From: Microcaldota archaeon
Lineage (GTDB): Archaea > Micrarchaeota > Micrarchaeia > Micrarchaeales > Micrarchaeaceae
Reading direction: 5' to 3'
NCBI GenBank assembly: GCA_021790455.1
Contig: JAJYDY010000003.1
Location: 1-42,097 of the forward strand
DNA length: 42,097 bases
The notes under the pieces were generated by a model. The model was given only the letters and a program-made list of their open reading frames with translations, was not told the origin of the DNA and did not search any database. The translations under genes were made by a program, and so were the position numbers. This document shows, in pieces, positions 27,393 through 35,748 of this stretch; positions within the stretch are counted from its first letter, which is position 1, and each line of letters begins with the position of its first letter.

Positions 27393-29153
27393 ATGATACG
27401 CCAGCCTATAATAGTAGTCATGGGGCACGTAGACCACGGAAAAACGTCGCTGTTGGATAGGATCAGGAATACAACAATTACTGCGAAGGAGGCTGGGGGC
27501 ATAACACAGCACATAGGCGCAAGCGAAGTGCCGATCGACGTGATAAACAAGATATCCGGACCTCTGCTTCAGGCAACAGGATTCAAGATAACCCTGCCCG
27601 GCCTTCTCTTTATAGACACGCCAGGCCACGAGGCGTTCACTAACCTTAGGAGGAGGGGAGGCAGCGTAGCAGATATTGCAATACTCGTAGTCGACGTATC
27701 GAAAGGATTCGAGCCGCAGACCATAGAGGCGATAGACATACTCAAGGAGTATAAAACCCCCTTCGTGATCGCTGCGAACAAGATAGACCTTATAACGGGT
27801 TGGATTCCCCAAAAGACCAACAGCGTCATGGAATCCCTCAAGAAGCAGAACACTTATGTCGCAACCGAGTTCGAGAACAGGATGTACCAGCTTGAAGGAA
27901 GGCTGAGCGAGCTGGGTTTTGGGAGCGAGGTGTTCAACAAGGTGCATGATTTCAAGAAAGAGATCGCAATAATCCCTCTCAGCGCGAAGACAGGGGAGGG
28001 GATAGCAGAGCTGCTCATGGTAGTGACGGGACTTGCGCAGAGGTACATGGAGTCGGAGCTGAAGATAGAGGTCAACGGGCCTGGAAAGGGCAGCATACTT
28101 GAGAAGAAGGAGGTCAAGGGGCTTGGGATAACGATTGACGTGATACTTTATGACGGGACGCTCCACGTGAATGACAACATAGCATTCGCAACTGCCGCGG
28201 GGACAATCGCGACATCGAAGGTAAAGGCGCTCCTCAAGCCGAAGCCGCTGCAGGAGATAAGGGAATCGTCGTCTAAGTTCTATTCGATAGACGAAGCGCA
28301 CGCCGCTTCCGGAATAAAGGTCAGTGGGACGAACCTTGATGATGCGATGCCGGGGTCGCCTGTCATCCAGATAACAGACGCGAACTATGAGAATGAGATA
28401 AAGTCGGAGATCAGCAGCATTTTCCAGGCAGACAAGAAAGGTGTGATACTCAAGGCGGACTCCATTGGCAGCATAGAGGCGATATCTCGGCTTCTCAACG
28501 CAGCCGGATTCGGAGTAAGCAAGAAGGGGATAGGGGACATAACGAAGAGAGATATTATGGATGCGTTCACGCTCAACGCTACCGAGCCGCTCAACGCCGT
28601 CGTTCTTGGCTTCAATGTCCACGTTGACGCAGAGGCCGAGGAGGCGGTGCATTCCAGCGGCGTGAAGATAATAGAAGGCAACGTAATCTACAAGCTGATC
28701 GACAATTACAAGCTGTACGTGGACGAGAAAAGGAAAGGTATAGTATCGAAGGTGGAAAGCTCGACTGTTTTCCCTGGTGCGATAAAGGCGCTCCCTAATT
28801 CGTTCTTCAGGATATCAGATCCTGCGGTCTTCGGCGTAGAAGTGGCAGTGGGAAAGATAAAGCCAGGATACGTGCTGATGAATGATAGTGGTGAGATAAT
28901 AGGAAAGATAAAGGAGATCCAGGAGGAGAAGGCGAAGAAGGAGCAGGCGAAGAAGGGAGATGCTGTGGCGATATCTGTTGACGGCCCGACTCTCGGCAGG
29001 CAGGTCAAGGAGAACCAAATACTCTACACAAGGCCGACTGACGCTGACGAGAAGCTCCTCATGGGAGATTTCGCCAACCTCCTCGACAAGGACGAGAAGG
29101 AACTATTAAAAAAGATAGCAGAGATAAAGAAGCTCTCGAAGAGGAGCGTGTAG
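27393..29153 (+). CDS. infB: Translation initiation factor IF-2 (aIF5B)
   Basis: IIVVMGHVDHGKTSLLDRIRNTTI, EAGGITQHIGAS, FIDTPGHEAFTNLRRRGGSVADIAILVVD, ANKID. Confidence 0.95.
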   Translation: MIRQPIIVVMGHVDHGKTSLLDRIRNTTITAKEAGGITQHIGASEVPIDVINKISGPLLQATGFKITLPGLLFIDTPGHEAFTNLRRRGGSVADIAILVVDVSKGFEPQTIEAIDILKEYKTPFVIAANKIDLITGWIPQKTNSVMESLKKQNTYVATEFENRMYQLEGRLSELGFGSEVFNKVHDFKKEIAIIPLSAKTGEGIAELLMVVTGLAQRYMESELKIEVNGPGKGSILEKKEVKGLGITIDVILYDGTLHVNDNIAFATAAGTIATSKVKALLKPKPLQEIRESSSKFYSIDEAHAASGIKVSGTNLDDAMPGSPVIQITDANYENEIKSEISSIFQADKKGVILKADSIGSIEAISRLLNAAGFGVSKKGIGDITKRDIMDAFTLNATEPLNAVVLGFNVHVDAEAEEAVHSSGVKIIEGNVIYKLIDNYKLYVDEKRKGIVSKVESSTVFPGAIKALPNSFFRISDPAVFGVEVAVGKIKPGYVLMNDSGEIIGKIKEIQEEKAKKEQAKKGDAVAISVDGPTLGRQVKENQILYTRPTDADEKLLMGDFANLLDKDEKELLKKIAEIKKLSKRSV

Positions 29154-29194
29154 GTGTTTTTATCCCAAAGGAAATTGAACTCAGGATTTTCAAC

Positions 29195-29740
29195 GTGAAT
29201 CCAAAAGAGGTATCAGCGAGGCTCATGGAGATGGGCGCGGAATATGTAGCGACAAGGAACTTCAGGAGGGTGGAACTCCTGATTAAGGGAAAGGTTTCCA
29301 ACGTCTACAAGGGCCACAAGATGTGGGCGCGCGTCCGCACAGACGGAAAGAAGACTACGGTCACGCTGAAGGAGAGGAAGGGAAGCGCGGTCCATGGGAC
29401 TGATGAGTGGGAGATAGAAGTCAACGACTTCAAGACTGCTGTCCAGATGTTCTGCAAGATGTACAAGCCCACAATCTACGAGGAGAACAAGAGGATAGAG
29501 TACAATTACGGCGGGACGCAGATAACAGCGGACAAGTGGCCCATGCTCCCGTGGCTGCTCGAGATAGAGGGCGGCAGCGTAAAGAGGGTCAGGGAAATCT
29601 ACAAAAAGATGGCGCTGAGGAAAGGTGAGGAAGTAGGGAACATGTCCATAGTCGAGGGCTACAAGAAATATGGGATAGACTGGGTCAAGCTTACGAGAAG
29701 AAACAGGAAGAAGCTGGAAAGGCTTCTTGCAGGAAGGTGA
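29195..29740 (+). CDS. CYTH-domain protein (class IV adenylyl cyclase/thiamine triphosphatase superfamily); true 5' end uncertain
   Basis: VRTDGKKTTVTLKERKG, DEWEIEVNDFKTAVQMF, RIEYNYGGTQITADKWPMLPWLLEIEGGS. In-frame codons upstream of GTG 29195 encode IPKEIELRIFN (CYTH ExExK-type motif) with no in-frame ATG/GTG/TTG. Confidence 0.8.
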   Translation: MNPKEVSARLMEMGAEYVATRNFRRVELLIKGKVSNVYKGHKMWARVRTDGKKTTVTLKERKGSAVHGTDEWEIEVNDFKTAVQMFCKMYKPTIYEENKRIEYNYGGTQITADKWPMLPWLLEIEGGSVKRVREIYKKMALRKGEEVGNMSIVEGYKKYGIDWVKLTRRNRKKLERLLAGR

Positions 29741-30944
29741 GGGTATAGTAGAGATAAGGGTCATAGAGTCGGCGAACACCCCCGCCGGCGAGCAGCCGGT
29801 GGAGTACGTGGAAAGGAAGGGGAAGGGACATCCCGACACCCTTATGGACGGGATCGTAGAGGCTGCATCGCTCGCGCTCTCGAAATATTATCTCGACTAC
29901 TTCGGCACAGTGCTCCACCACAACGTCGACAAGGGGCTCCTCGTAGGCGGCGAGGCCGAAGCAGTGTTCGGTAATGGGAAGATAACAAAGCAGATAGAGA
30001 TAATAATTGCAGGAAGGGCTACAGACAACTATCAGAAGGAGAAGATTCCGGTAGATGAGCTCTGCGTACGTGCGGCGAAGGATTACCTGAGGGCGAACAC
30101 GAGATTCCTTGACCTTGACGAGGATGTCAAGATATCGACGAAAATACTGAAGGGGTCCGAATCGCTAAGCAAGATATTCTCAAGAAGCGTTGATGTGCAG
30201 CTTGCAAACGACACCTCGTTCGGGATTGGATACGCGCCGTTGTCTGTCGCAGAGGGGCTCACGCTCGAGATCGAGCGCTTCCTGAACAGCTACGAATACA
30301 AAAGCAGGATGCCTGCCGTCGGAGAGGACATAAAGGTCTTCTGCATAAGGGAAAACAGCAGGCTATCGCTTAATGTTGCCGCGGCGTTTGTTGCGCAGCT
30401 GGCGAAAAGCAAGGAGGAGTACTTCTCGACAAAGGAGAAGGTTGCTGAAGATATCGCCGCGTTCGCAAAAGGCATAGCAAAGTCCGATGTGGAAGTTGTA
30501 GTCAACAGCGGCGATTCAGAAGAAAGGGGAGAGGCCTACATAACAAAGTCAGGGTTGAGCTGCGAATCTGGCGACGACGGCCAGCCCGGAAGGGGCAATA
30601 GGGCTAACGGCCTGATCACCCCATTCAGGCAGATGTCAATGGAGGCGGTGGCAGGAAAGAATCCTGCATCGCATACCGGGAAGATTTACAACGTGCTCGC
30701 GCGGGAAATCGCAACAGAGGCGGTCACCCTTTACCCGCAGATAAAGGAGTGCACGGTCACCATTGCCTCGTACATAGGGCGCAGGATAGACGAGCCGAGA
30801 GATATGACAATCGCGCTCGCAATGCAGAAAGGCGAAAGGGCGGACGCGGTGAAGTCGAAGGTAAGGGATATCGCAGATGACATGCTCACAAACATAGGCT
30901 ACATAACAAGGGGCCTTGCCGACGGAAAGTACACGGTCTTCTGA
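29727..30944 (+). CDS. mat: Archaeal-type S-adenosylmethionine synthetase (likely TTG start overlapping upstream gene)
   Basis: QPVEYVERKGKGHPDTLMDGIVEAASLALSKYYLDYFGTVLHHNVDKGLLVGGEA; GDDGQPGRGNRANGLITPFRQMSMEA. Confidence 0.93.
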   Translation: MQEGEGIVEIRVIESANTPAGEQPVEYVERKGKGHPDTLMDGIVEAASLALSKYYLDYFGTVLHHNVDKGLLVGGEAEAVFGNGKITKQIEIIIAGRATDNYQKEKIPVDELCVRAAKDYLRANTRFLDLDEDVKISTKILKGSESLSKIFSRSVDVQLANDTSFGIGYAPLSVAEGLTLEIERFLNSYEYKSRMPAVGEDIKVFCIRENSRLSLNVAAAFVAQLAKSKEEYFSTKEKVAEDIAAFAKGIAKSDVEVVVNSGDSEERGEAYITKSGLSCESGDDGQPGRGNRANGLITPFRQMSMEAVAGKNPASHTGKIYNVLAREIATEAVTLYPQIKECTVTIASYIGRRIDEPRDMTIALAMQKGERADAVKSKVRDIADDMLTNIGYITRGLADGKYTVF

Positions 30945-30946
30945 AA

Positions 30947-32377
30947 TCATTCCCAGATCGTGTGCTCGTGCGGCTGCAGCTCCTCTATCGTGATCTCCCT
31001 CGCCATCATCTTCTTATCCTGCCTCGTCCTCCTTCCCGTTTCCTCATAATCTCTTTTCGGAGGGAGCTTTATGTTGTAATTTTCCACTAACCTGCTATAC
31101 AGCCTGGTGTTGGTAGGGTCTATCTTCCTATAGCAGAGGGTGCCGACTATCGTGTTCGTAACGATAAAAGTCTTCAGCTTTATCCCGCTCTTCTTCTCAT
31201 CAGCGGCCTTGTGCATCTCGTCTAGGTCGCCATCCTTGAACACGGGCTGGAAATATACCATCCCGCTTGGGCTCTCTATTCCGCCGACAAGGGTGTACCT
31301 GTCGAGCACCGTCCCGCTGTCACGCAGTGTCTTGGTCAGCGCACGAGCCCTCATCCTCCTGTACTTCTTGTAATTTATGATGTAGTGCAGGTGCAGGCCA
31401 ATATATTTGACAGGCGCCTTCTGCATAGTTGTTGTTATGCGCACCAGCGTTCCGTTCTCCCTTAGCTTGTGGTAGGTATAAAGCGCCCTCCCTTCGTCGA
31501 ATCCGTACTTCTTGTCGATTTCGGTCAGCACCATCGTGCCCCTGCTGTTGAGCTCCCTGAGCACTGCATATTCCCTCTCAAGGATCCTCCCATGCAGGCT
31601 CTCTATGAACTCATCCCGCAACGGTATGAAGTTGAAGTGGAATATACCCGGCGTGGTGGACCATTTGGAGTTGTACTTTCCCAGAGCCATCCTGACCCTG
31701 CCTCTTATTTCTGTGATCTCTGCGTTGTCCCTAGCAAGGACGTATATCAGTATCCCGTATCCGGAAAGTGTCTGGACCAGCTGGATCTGCGGTTCCTTTG
31801 ATGTTGCCTTGAATATCTCCTCCGCTGTGGGCGCCTTGCCGAAGAAGTGCGCCCTGATGAAGAAACTGAGGTAGCCGAGCTTTCGCGTGTCTATCTCCGC
31901 TATGTACTTGAGCCCGTACTTCATCTCAAGCTGCTTGACCCTCCTGTACATCTCGGATGGCTTGACCCCCATCCTCCTGCCGAAATAAGCAAGATCGGCC
32001 CTGGCGTTTGTGCTAAGTATCGTGAGGAGCTCTTTGTCTACCTCATCATCCACCCTGAACTGCGGTGGATCTGCTGTGATTATCGGCTGCCGGGCTGCCG
32101 GGGAGGTTTTCTGCTTCAGTTTCGACTTCCAGACAGTATTTTTCCCTGCAGGCGGTTTCTTCTTCCTCTCTATGAAAACGCCTTCATCGTTTATCCTGCC
32201 CATGTACTCTGTCAGCGTTTTCGCCTTCTTCTTTTCACTGTCCCAGAGGGTTGTTGCCTTGTAGAGGTAGTAGCGGCTGTCTATCCTCTTTAGCGTTATG
32301 CAGAAATCGTACTTGTCCTTTAGCTCGACGTAACACTCTCGGACCATTGGCGGGACGTCGCCAACATTGGTTATCAT
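30947..32377 (-). CDS. Lrp/AsnC-like multi-domain transcriptional regulator
   Basis: VDKELLTILSTNARADLAYFGRRMGVKPSEMYRRVKQLEMKYGL (HTH) followed by ligand-domain-like beta segments; second HTH-like EYAVLRELNSRGTMVLTEIDKKYGFDEGRALYTYHKLRENGTL. Confidence 0.65.
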   Translation of the reverse strand: MITNVGDVPPMVRECYVELKDKYDFCITLKRIDSRYYLYKATTLWDSEKKKAKTLTEYMGRINDEGVFIERKKKPPAGKNTVWKSKLKQKTSPAARQPIITADPPQFRVDDEVDKELLTILSTNARADLAYFGRRMGVKPSEMYRRVKQLEMKYGLKYIAEIDTRKLGYLSFFIRAHFFGKAPTAEEIFKATSKEPQIQLVQTLSGYGILIYVLARDNAEITEIRGRVRMALGKYNSKWSTTPGIFHFNFIPLRDEFIESLHGRILEREYAVLRELNSRGTMVLTEIDKKYGFDEGRALYTYHKLRENGTLVRITTTMQKAPVKYIGLHLHYIINYKKYRRMRARALTKTLRDSGTVLDRYTLVGGIESPSGMVYFQPVFKDGDLDEMHKAADEKKSGIKLKTFIVTNTIVGTLCYRKIDPTNTRLYSRLVENYNIKLPPKRDYEETGRRTRQDKKMMAREITIEELQPHEHTIWE

Positions 32378-32444
32378 ATTGGTTATTTATAAGCGCGCAT
32401 ATTTAAAACCATACTATGGTTATGTATTCCCTAGTGAATAACCA
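32366..32444. promoter_or_regulatory. Candidate operator cluster TGGTTAT/ATAACCA around the regulator promoter
   Basis: ATTGGTTAT at 32366-32374 and 32378-32386, TGGTTAT at 32417-32423, inverted ATAACCA at 32438-32444, flanking a TTTAAATA-like box about 25 nt upstream of the ATG at 32377. Confidence 0.45.
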
Positions 32445-32787
32445 TTGTAAAAAGCACAAAATTACAAGAAATAGGCAAAAAGTATTGTTTTTAGAGCATT
32501 TTGGGCGCCATGTTCCTTAATCAGCAATTTATACTTGCAAAAAGAAGCTTTGTTAAGGCAGGAATATGAAAGGAGATATCTATACCGATATACGCGATTT
32601 CTACAAGTTGATTCTACGGTATGGAAACGTAACGTCATCCTCTACAACCCACCCTAAATGGCTTACGTACTACTTAACTTCTCCTTTTATTCTTGCCTTA
32701 CACGACCTCCTTTTCCTTTTGACCCGCGTCATGCCGGCAAGCACTCGTGCTTTTGGTTGATTAAATGAAAAATAGGGGAATTGAGAT

Positions 32788-33010
32788 GAAAAGATTGGGT
32801 AACGGCCTTTACAAGTTCTACCTTCCTGATGCAGATTCGGGCTCGAGCATGGACAAGCTCGCCGATGCGCTGATAGGATTCAGCGAGGTGAGAGAGGTCA
32901 TAATATCGGATGCGAGCAGCGGCTACCTCGTCAAGGCCAGGTTCTTCACCGGAAGGGAGCCGAAGGGAAGGGAGATGGAAAGGTTCGTGAAAAGAGCGAA
33001 CAGGCTTTGA
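32788..33010 (+). CDS. Hypothetical small protein upstream of lipoate-ligase-like gene
   Basis: MKRLGNGLYKFYLPDADSGSSMDKLADALIGFSEVREVIISDASSGYLVKARFFTGREPKGREMERFVKRANRL; start could be 32765. Confidence 0.6.
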
Positions 33011-33060
33011 AAGCAAAAATCCACGCCAAGGCTTAAAGCCTTTTACGCTAATTTATTACC

Positions 33061-34008
33061 ATGTTCAACTACGAGTACTGGGGGGCAACGACTCTCCCCA
33101 TAAGCTCGCAGATGGCGCTTGAGGAATACCTTCTAGAGCGGTCGGAGAAGCAAAAGGTTGCTACTGTAAGGTTTTGGGACGTCACGAAGGATGCGGTTGT
33201 CATAGGGTACGGCGAATCCGATTCCGTGCTCAAGAGGAGGGATGGAACATTTGACCTCGCAAGGAGGATAACCGGCGGCTCACACGTTCAGTTCGACCAG
33301 AACTGCTTCGCATACTCGTTCACGGTGCCAAGGGACGGCAGCTTCAGGCACTATGAGGATATGAGGAAGTACTACGCTGAAAAGGTCGCAGAGGCGCTGC
33401 GAGAACTTGGCATAGAGATCAGCAGCGTCGACAACAGGGCATCGACGATAAACGTGGACGGCAAGGTGGTGGCGAGCCACGCTGTGTTCTGGGGCGTGAA
33501 GAGCGGGCTGCTGCACGGGCTGATGTCGATAACTAATTATGACGTCGACAGGATTTTCGAGAGGATGCTGCTCAAGGAAAGGCGCATAGGGAGCCATGTC
33601 TACAGCGAATATTCTGCTCTGAGGAACATGCCGGCACTGGCCGGGCTGCTCGAAGACAGCATGCATGGCATAGATCCGCAGCGCAGGCGAGACTACGCGA
33701 AGAGGATGATAGCGGAAGGAGTCCTAAAGCAGGTTACGAGGGGCAGGCACACGGAGATGCATCCGACGCAAAATACTCTTGATGCTGCCGCTGCGCTTGT
33801 TGCTGTGTCCCACGTCGGAGGGCCGTGGTTCAGGGAGAGGACTCCCCCGTACAGTGAAGAGGAGGTGGAGGCGATTCCTGGAGAGGAGCTCAACGGCGCG
33901 CTCAAGGGAAACCTCGGCTATTGCATGTACATCCAGGTGCCTGACAGCGATTTCGCGAAGATGGCAGAGCCTGGTGAAAATGCAAGTAGGGAGAAACTAA
34001 AGCATTGA
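33061..34008 (+). CDS. Biotin/lipoate A/B protein ligase family (LplA-like)
   Basis: VRFWDVTKDAVVIGYGES, LARRITGGSHVQFDQNCFAYSFTVP, NVDGKVVASHAVFWGVKSGLLHGLMSI. Confidence 0.82.
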   Translation: MFNYEYWGATTLPISSQMALEEYLLERSEKQKVATVRFWDVTKDAVVIGYGESDSVLKRRDGTFDLARRITGGSHVQFDQNCFAYSFTVPRDGSFRHYEDMRKYYAEKVAEALRELGIEISSVDNRASTINVDGKVVASHAVFWGVKSGLLHGLMSITNYDVDRIFERMLLKERRIGSHVYSEYSALRNMPALAGLLEDSMHGIDPQRRRDYAKRMIAEGVLKQVTRGRHTEMHPTQNTLDAAAALVAVSHVGGPWFRERTPPYSEEEVEAIPGEELNGALKGNLGYCMYIQVPDSDFAKMAEPGENASREKLKH

Positions 34009-34247
34009 CTAGTTAGTGGATGCGCTGCGCTACCGCAGCAATTGAACGCCGAAAAGTGCACTTCTGCTCACTTGCAGGTGCAAGCTTTCGATGGCTTGCC
34101 TCAATCGGAGCAAACCCTGTTCTTTATCCCAGCTCCGCGCTTGTTGCATGGAGCGCGGCAACAGGTCTGGCACATGATAGAATATCTGAAAATGGACTTT
34201 TGCAATGCTGCCACTATAATTATCATTTGGATTTGTGATTTATTGCA

Positions 34248-34775
34248 TCAACCCTGCGCAACGGTGAGGGAGGCGAAAGTACCGCCATTTCCCGGAGACG
34301 TCGCATTGTTCCAATTCCAGCCGAGTATCGCGCTTGCGCCAGACTGGCTGGCTGTAACGAGGTCTGAAACCTGCTGTGGTGTAAGGTCGAATGTCACAGT
34401 AAGGGTCTGCCCGGAACTCCATGTTGCATTGGTCGGGCTTGTGGAATTTATGTAGAATCCCTGTATCTGCCTGCCCAAGAAGGTGCCGCTCGCCGAACTC
34501 AGGTAGAAGCTTACGTCCGTGTCCGTGCCTGTGCTTTGCGTTGTCTCGAAGGACAGCACACCGCCGCTCAGGGTGGCGCCGGTGCAGGTGAGATTGTCTG
34601 GTGCTGGTCCCAGCCCTTGCTGGTATTGTGTAGTGCAGGTTACCGTATAGCCGCTGCTGACGCCAGCAGTGGTCGTTGATCCGTTCGGTTTACTGCCGCC
34701 CGAAAGCACGACAGCTGCACCGACAACTGCCACTATCACTACTATTATTCCTATTATGAGCACTGGAGCTGCCAT
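34248..34775 (-). CDS. Secreted or membrane-anchored small protein
   Basis: MAAPVLIIGIIVVIVAVVGAAVVLSGGSKPNGSTTTAG N-terminal TM and Thr/Ser-rich ectodomain. Confidence 0.7.
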   Translation of the reverse strand: MAAPVLIIGIIVVIVAVVGAAVVLSGGSKPNGSTTTAGVSSGYTVTCTTQYQQGLGPAPDNLTCTGATLSGGVLSFETTQSTGTDTDVSFYLSSASGTFLGRQIQGFYINSTSPTNATWSSGQTLTVTFDLTPQQVSDLVTASQSGASAILGWNWNNATSPGNGGTFASLTVAQG

Positions 34776-34838
34776 GTAAAATCCCTCTGTCTCTCATTTA
34801 TTGGATATCCATATTTTTAACTTTATCTTTTTATCTCT

Positions 34839-34899
34839 TTTACCGAAAAGGCAACAGCAGGCCAGAAGCTATTGGTGAACCTGCTATCCTGTCGGTAAA
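34839..34899. other. Long imperfect intergenic stem-loop
   Basis: TTTACCGA (34839-34846)/TCGGTAAA (34892-34899) plus nested AGCAGG (34856-34861)/CCTGCT (34880-34885) and possible CCA/TGG. Confidence 0.45.
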
Positions 34900-35086
34900 C
34901 GTATATGCTTGCAGCTGTTTATATTATCCGCCTCCCTATTTTCATATGCTGTTGGTGTGGATAGCAGGCGCGCGGCACTTTGTTTACGCTGGAGATATTT
35001 AATCTGCCGAAGCCTCTTTCCATGCGGATTGGGAGAACAGCCAGCGGTTTTAAAGCCTTCCACATCAAATCTATTCTGGTGATTTC

Positions 35087-35734
35087 ATGGATACGCAGAG
35101 TGTGGTCCTTGCATCTACAATAATAGTGTTCGCGCTCACTCTTGTCCTGGCTGTATGCATCAGTGTATACTATATGAGAAGAAGGACCATGAACTATCTT
35201 TTCTGGGGGCTTGGAATGTGGCTCTTCGCTGCCGGCGCGCTGCTCCAGATCCTCTTTGCAGATGGCGTCTATAGTGAACCATTGATGAAGATCTATCTCC
35301 TGGTGGTGGCACTCCTTGTTGAGGCGCTGGCCACCGGCTCTATGCAGCTGATAAAGTCGAAACGGGCGAAAAACTCCTTCTATGCCTACACAATAGCGGT
35401 CACTGCACTGCTCATTTACTACCTATTCACATCACAAGTAGGCAACCTGCTGCAGAACTATGTCGTGGTCGGCAATCCCCCGATGGATGTCATAATAGGC
35501 TCGTCGCTGGCTGCCTTCCCCGCTGCCATTATAATAATCGTAATCGCGGCGCTGGGCTACAAACGAACAAAGGACCTGCGCCTTCTCAGCATAATCCTTG
35601 GCGTAATAATCGTGAGCGCCGCCGGGACGCTTTATATAGCCTCGTTCCCCGCATTCCTCTACTATGCCGAGTTTATAGGCATACTGCTTCTTTGGATAGG
35701 CTTTCTGGACTTCAGGTCGCTAACAAAAAGATGA
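35087..35734 (+). CDS. Polytopic membrane protein of unknown function
   Basis: 215 aa with about seven hydrophobic segments (VVLASTIIVFALTLVLAVCISVYYM, YLFWGLGMWLFAAGALLQILF and others). Confidence 0.75.
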   Translation: MDTQSVVLASTIIVFALTLVLAVCISVYYMRRRTMNYLFWGLGMWLFAAGALLQILFADGVYSEPLMKIYLLVVALLVEALATGSMQLIKSKRAKNSFYAYTIAVTALLIYYLFTSQVGNLLQNYVVVGNPPMDVIIGSSLAAFPAAIIIIVIAALGYKRTKDLRLLSIILGVIIVSAAGTLYIASFPAFLYYAEFIGILLLWIGFLDFRSLTKR

Positions 35735-35748
35735 AGACCTGGAAGGGA

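Noticed and set aside
27333-28652. 439-aa minus-strand ORF
   Set aside because: Lies entirely antisense to the clear IF-2 gene; low-complexity R/L/Y-rich translation typical of a shadow ORF.
29213-29839. 208-aa minus ORF
   Set aside because: Antisense to the CYTH gene; shadow ORF.
31847-32293. 148-aa plus-strand ORF and neighbouring plus-strand ORFs
   Set aside because: Antisense to the Lrp-like regulator coding sequence; shadow ORFs.
32566-32760. 64-aa plus ORF in the spacer before the lipoate-ligase region
   Set aside because: A possible promoter exists but the translation (MKGDIYTDIRDFYKLILRYGNV...) has no recognisable feature; insufficient support.
32765-33010. Idea that the small ORF before the LplA-like gene is LplB (the split ligase C-terminal domain)
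   Set aside because: Position fits, but the sequence did not match LplB as I know it; kept as hypothetical.
34135-34163. H-type pseudoknot from the two overlapping stems
   Set aside because: The 3' arms share a base and the connecting loops would be 0 nt, which is sterically implausible; treated as alternative hairpins.
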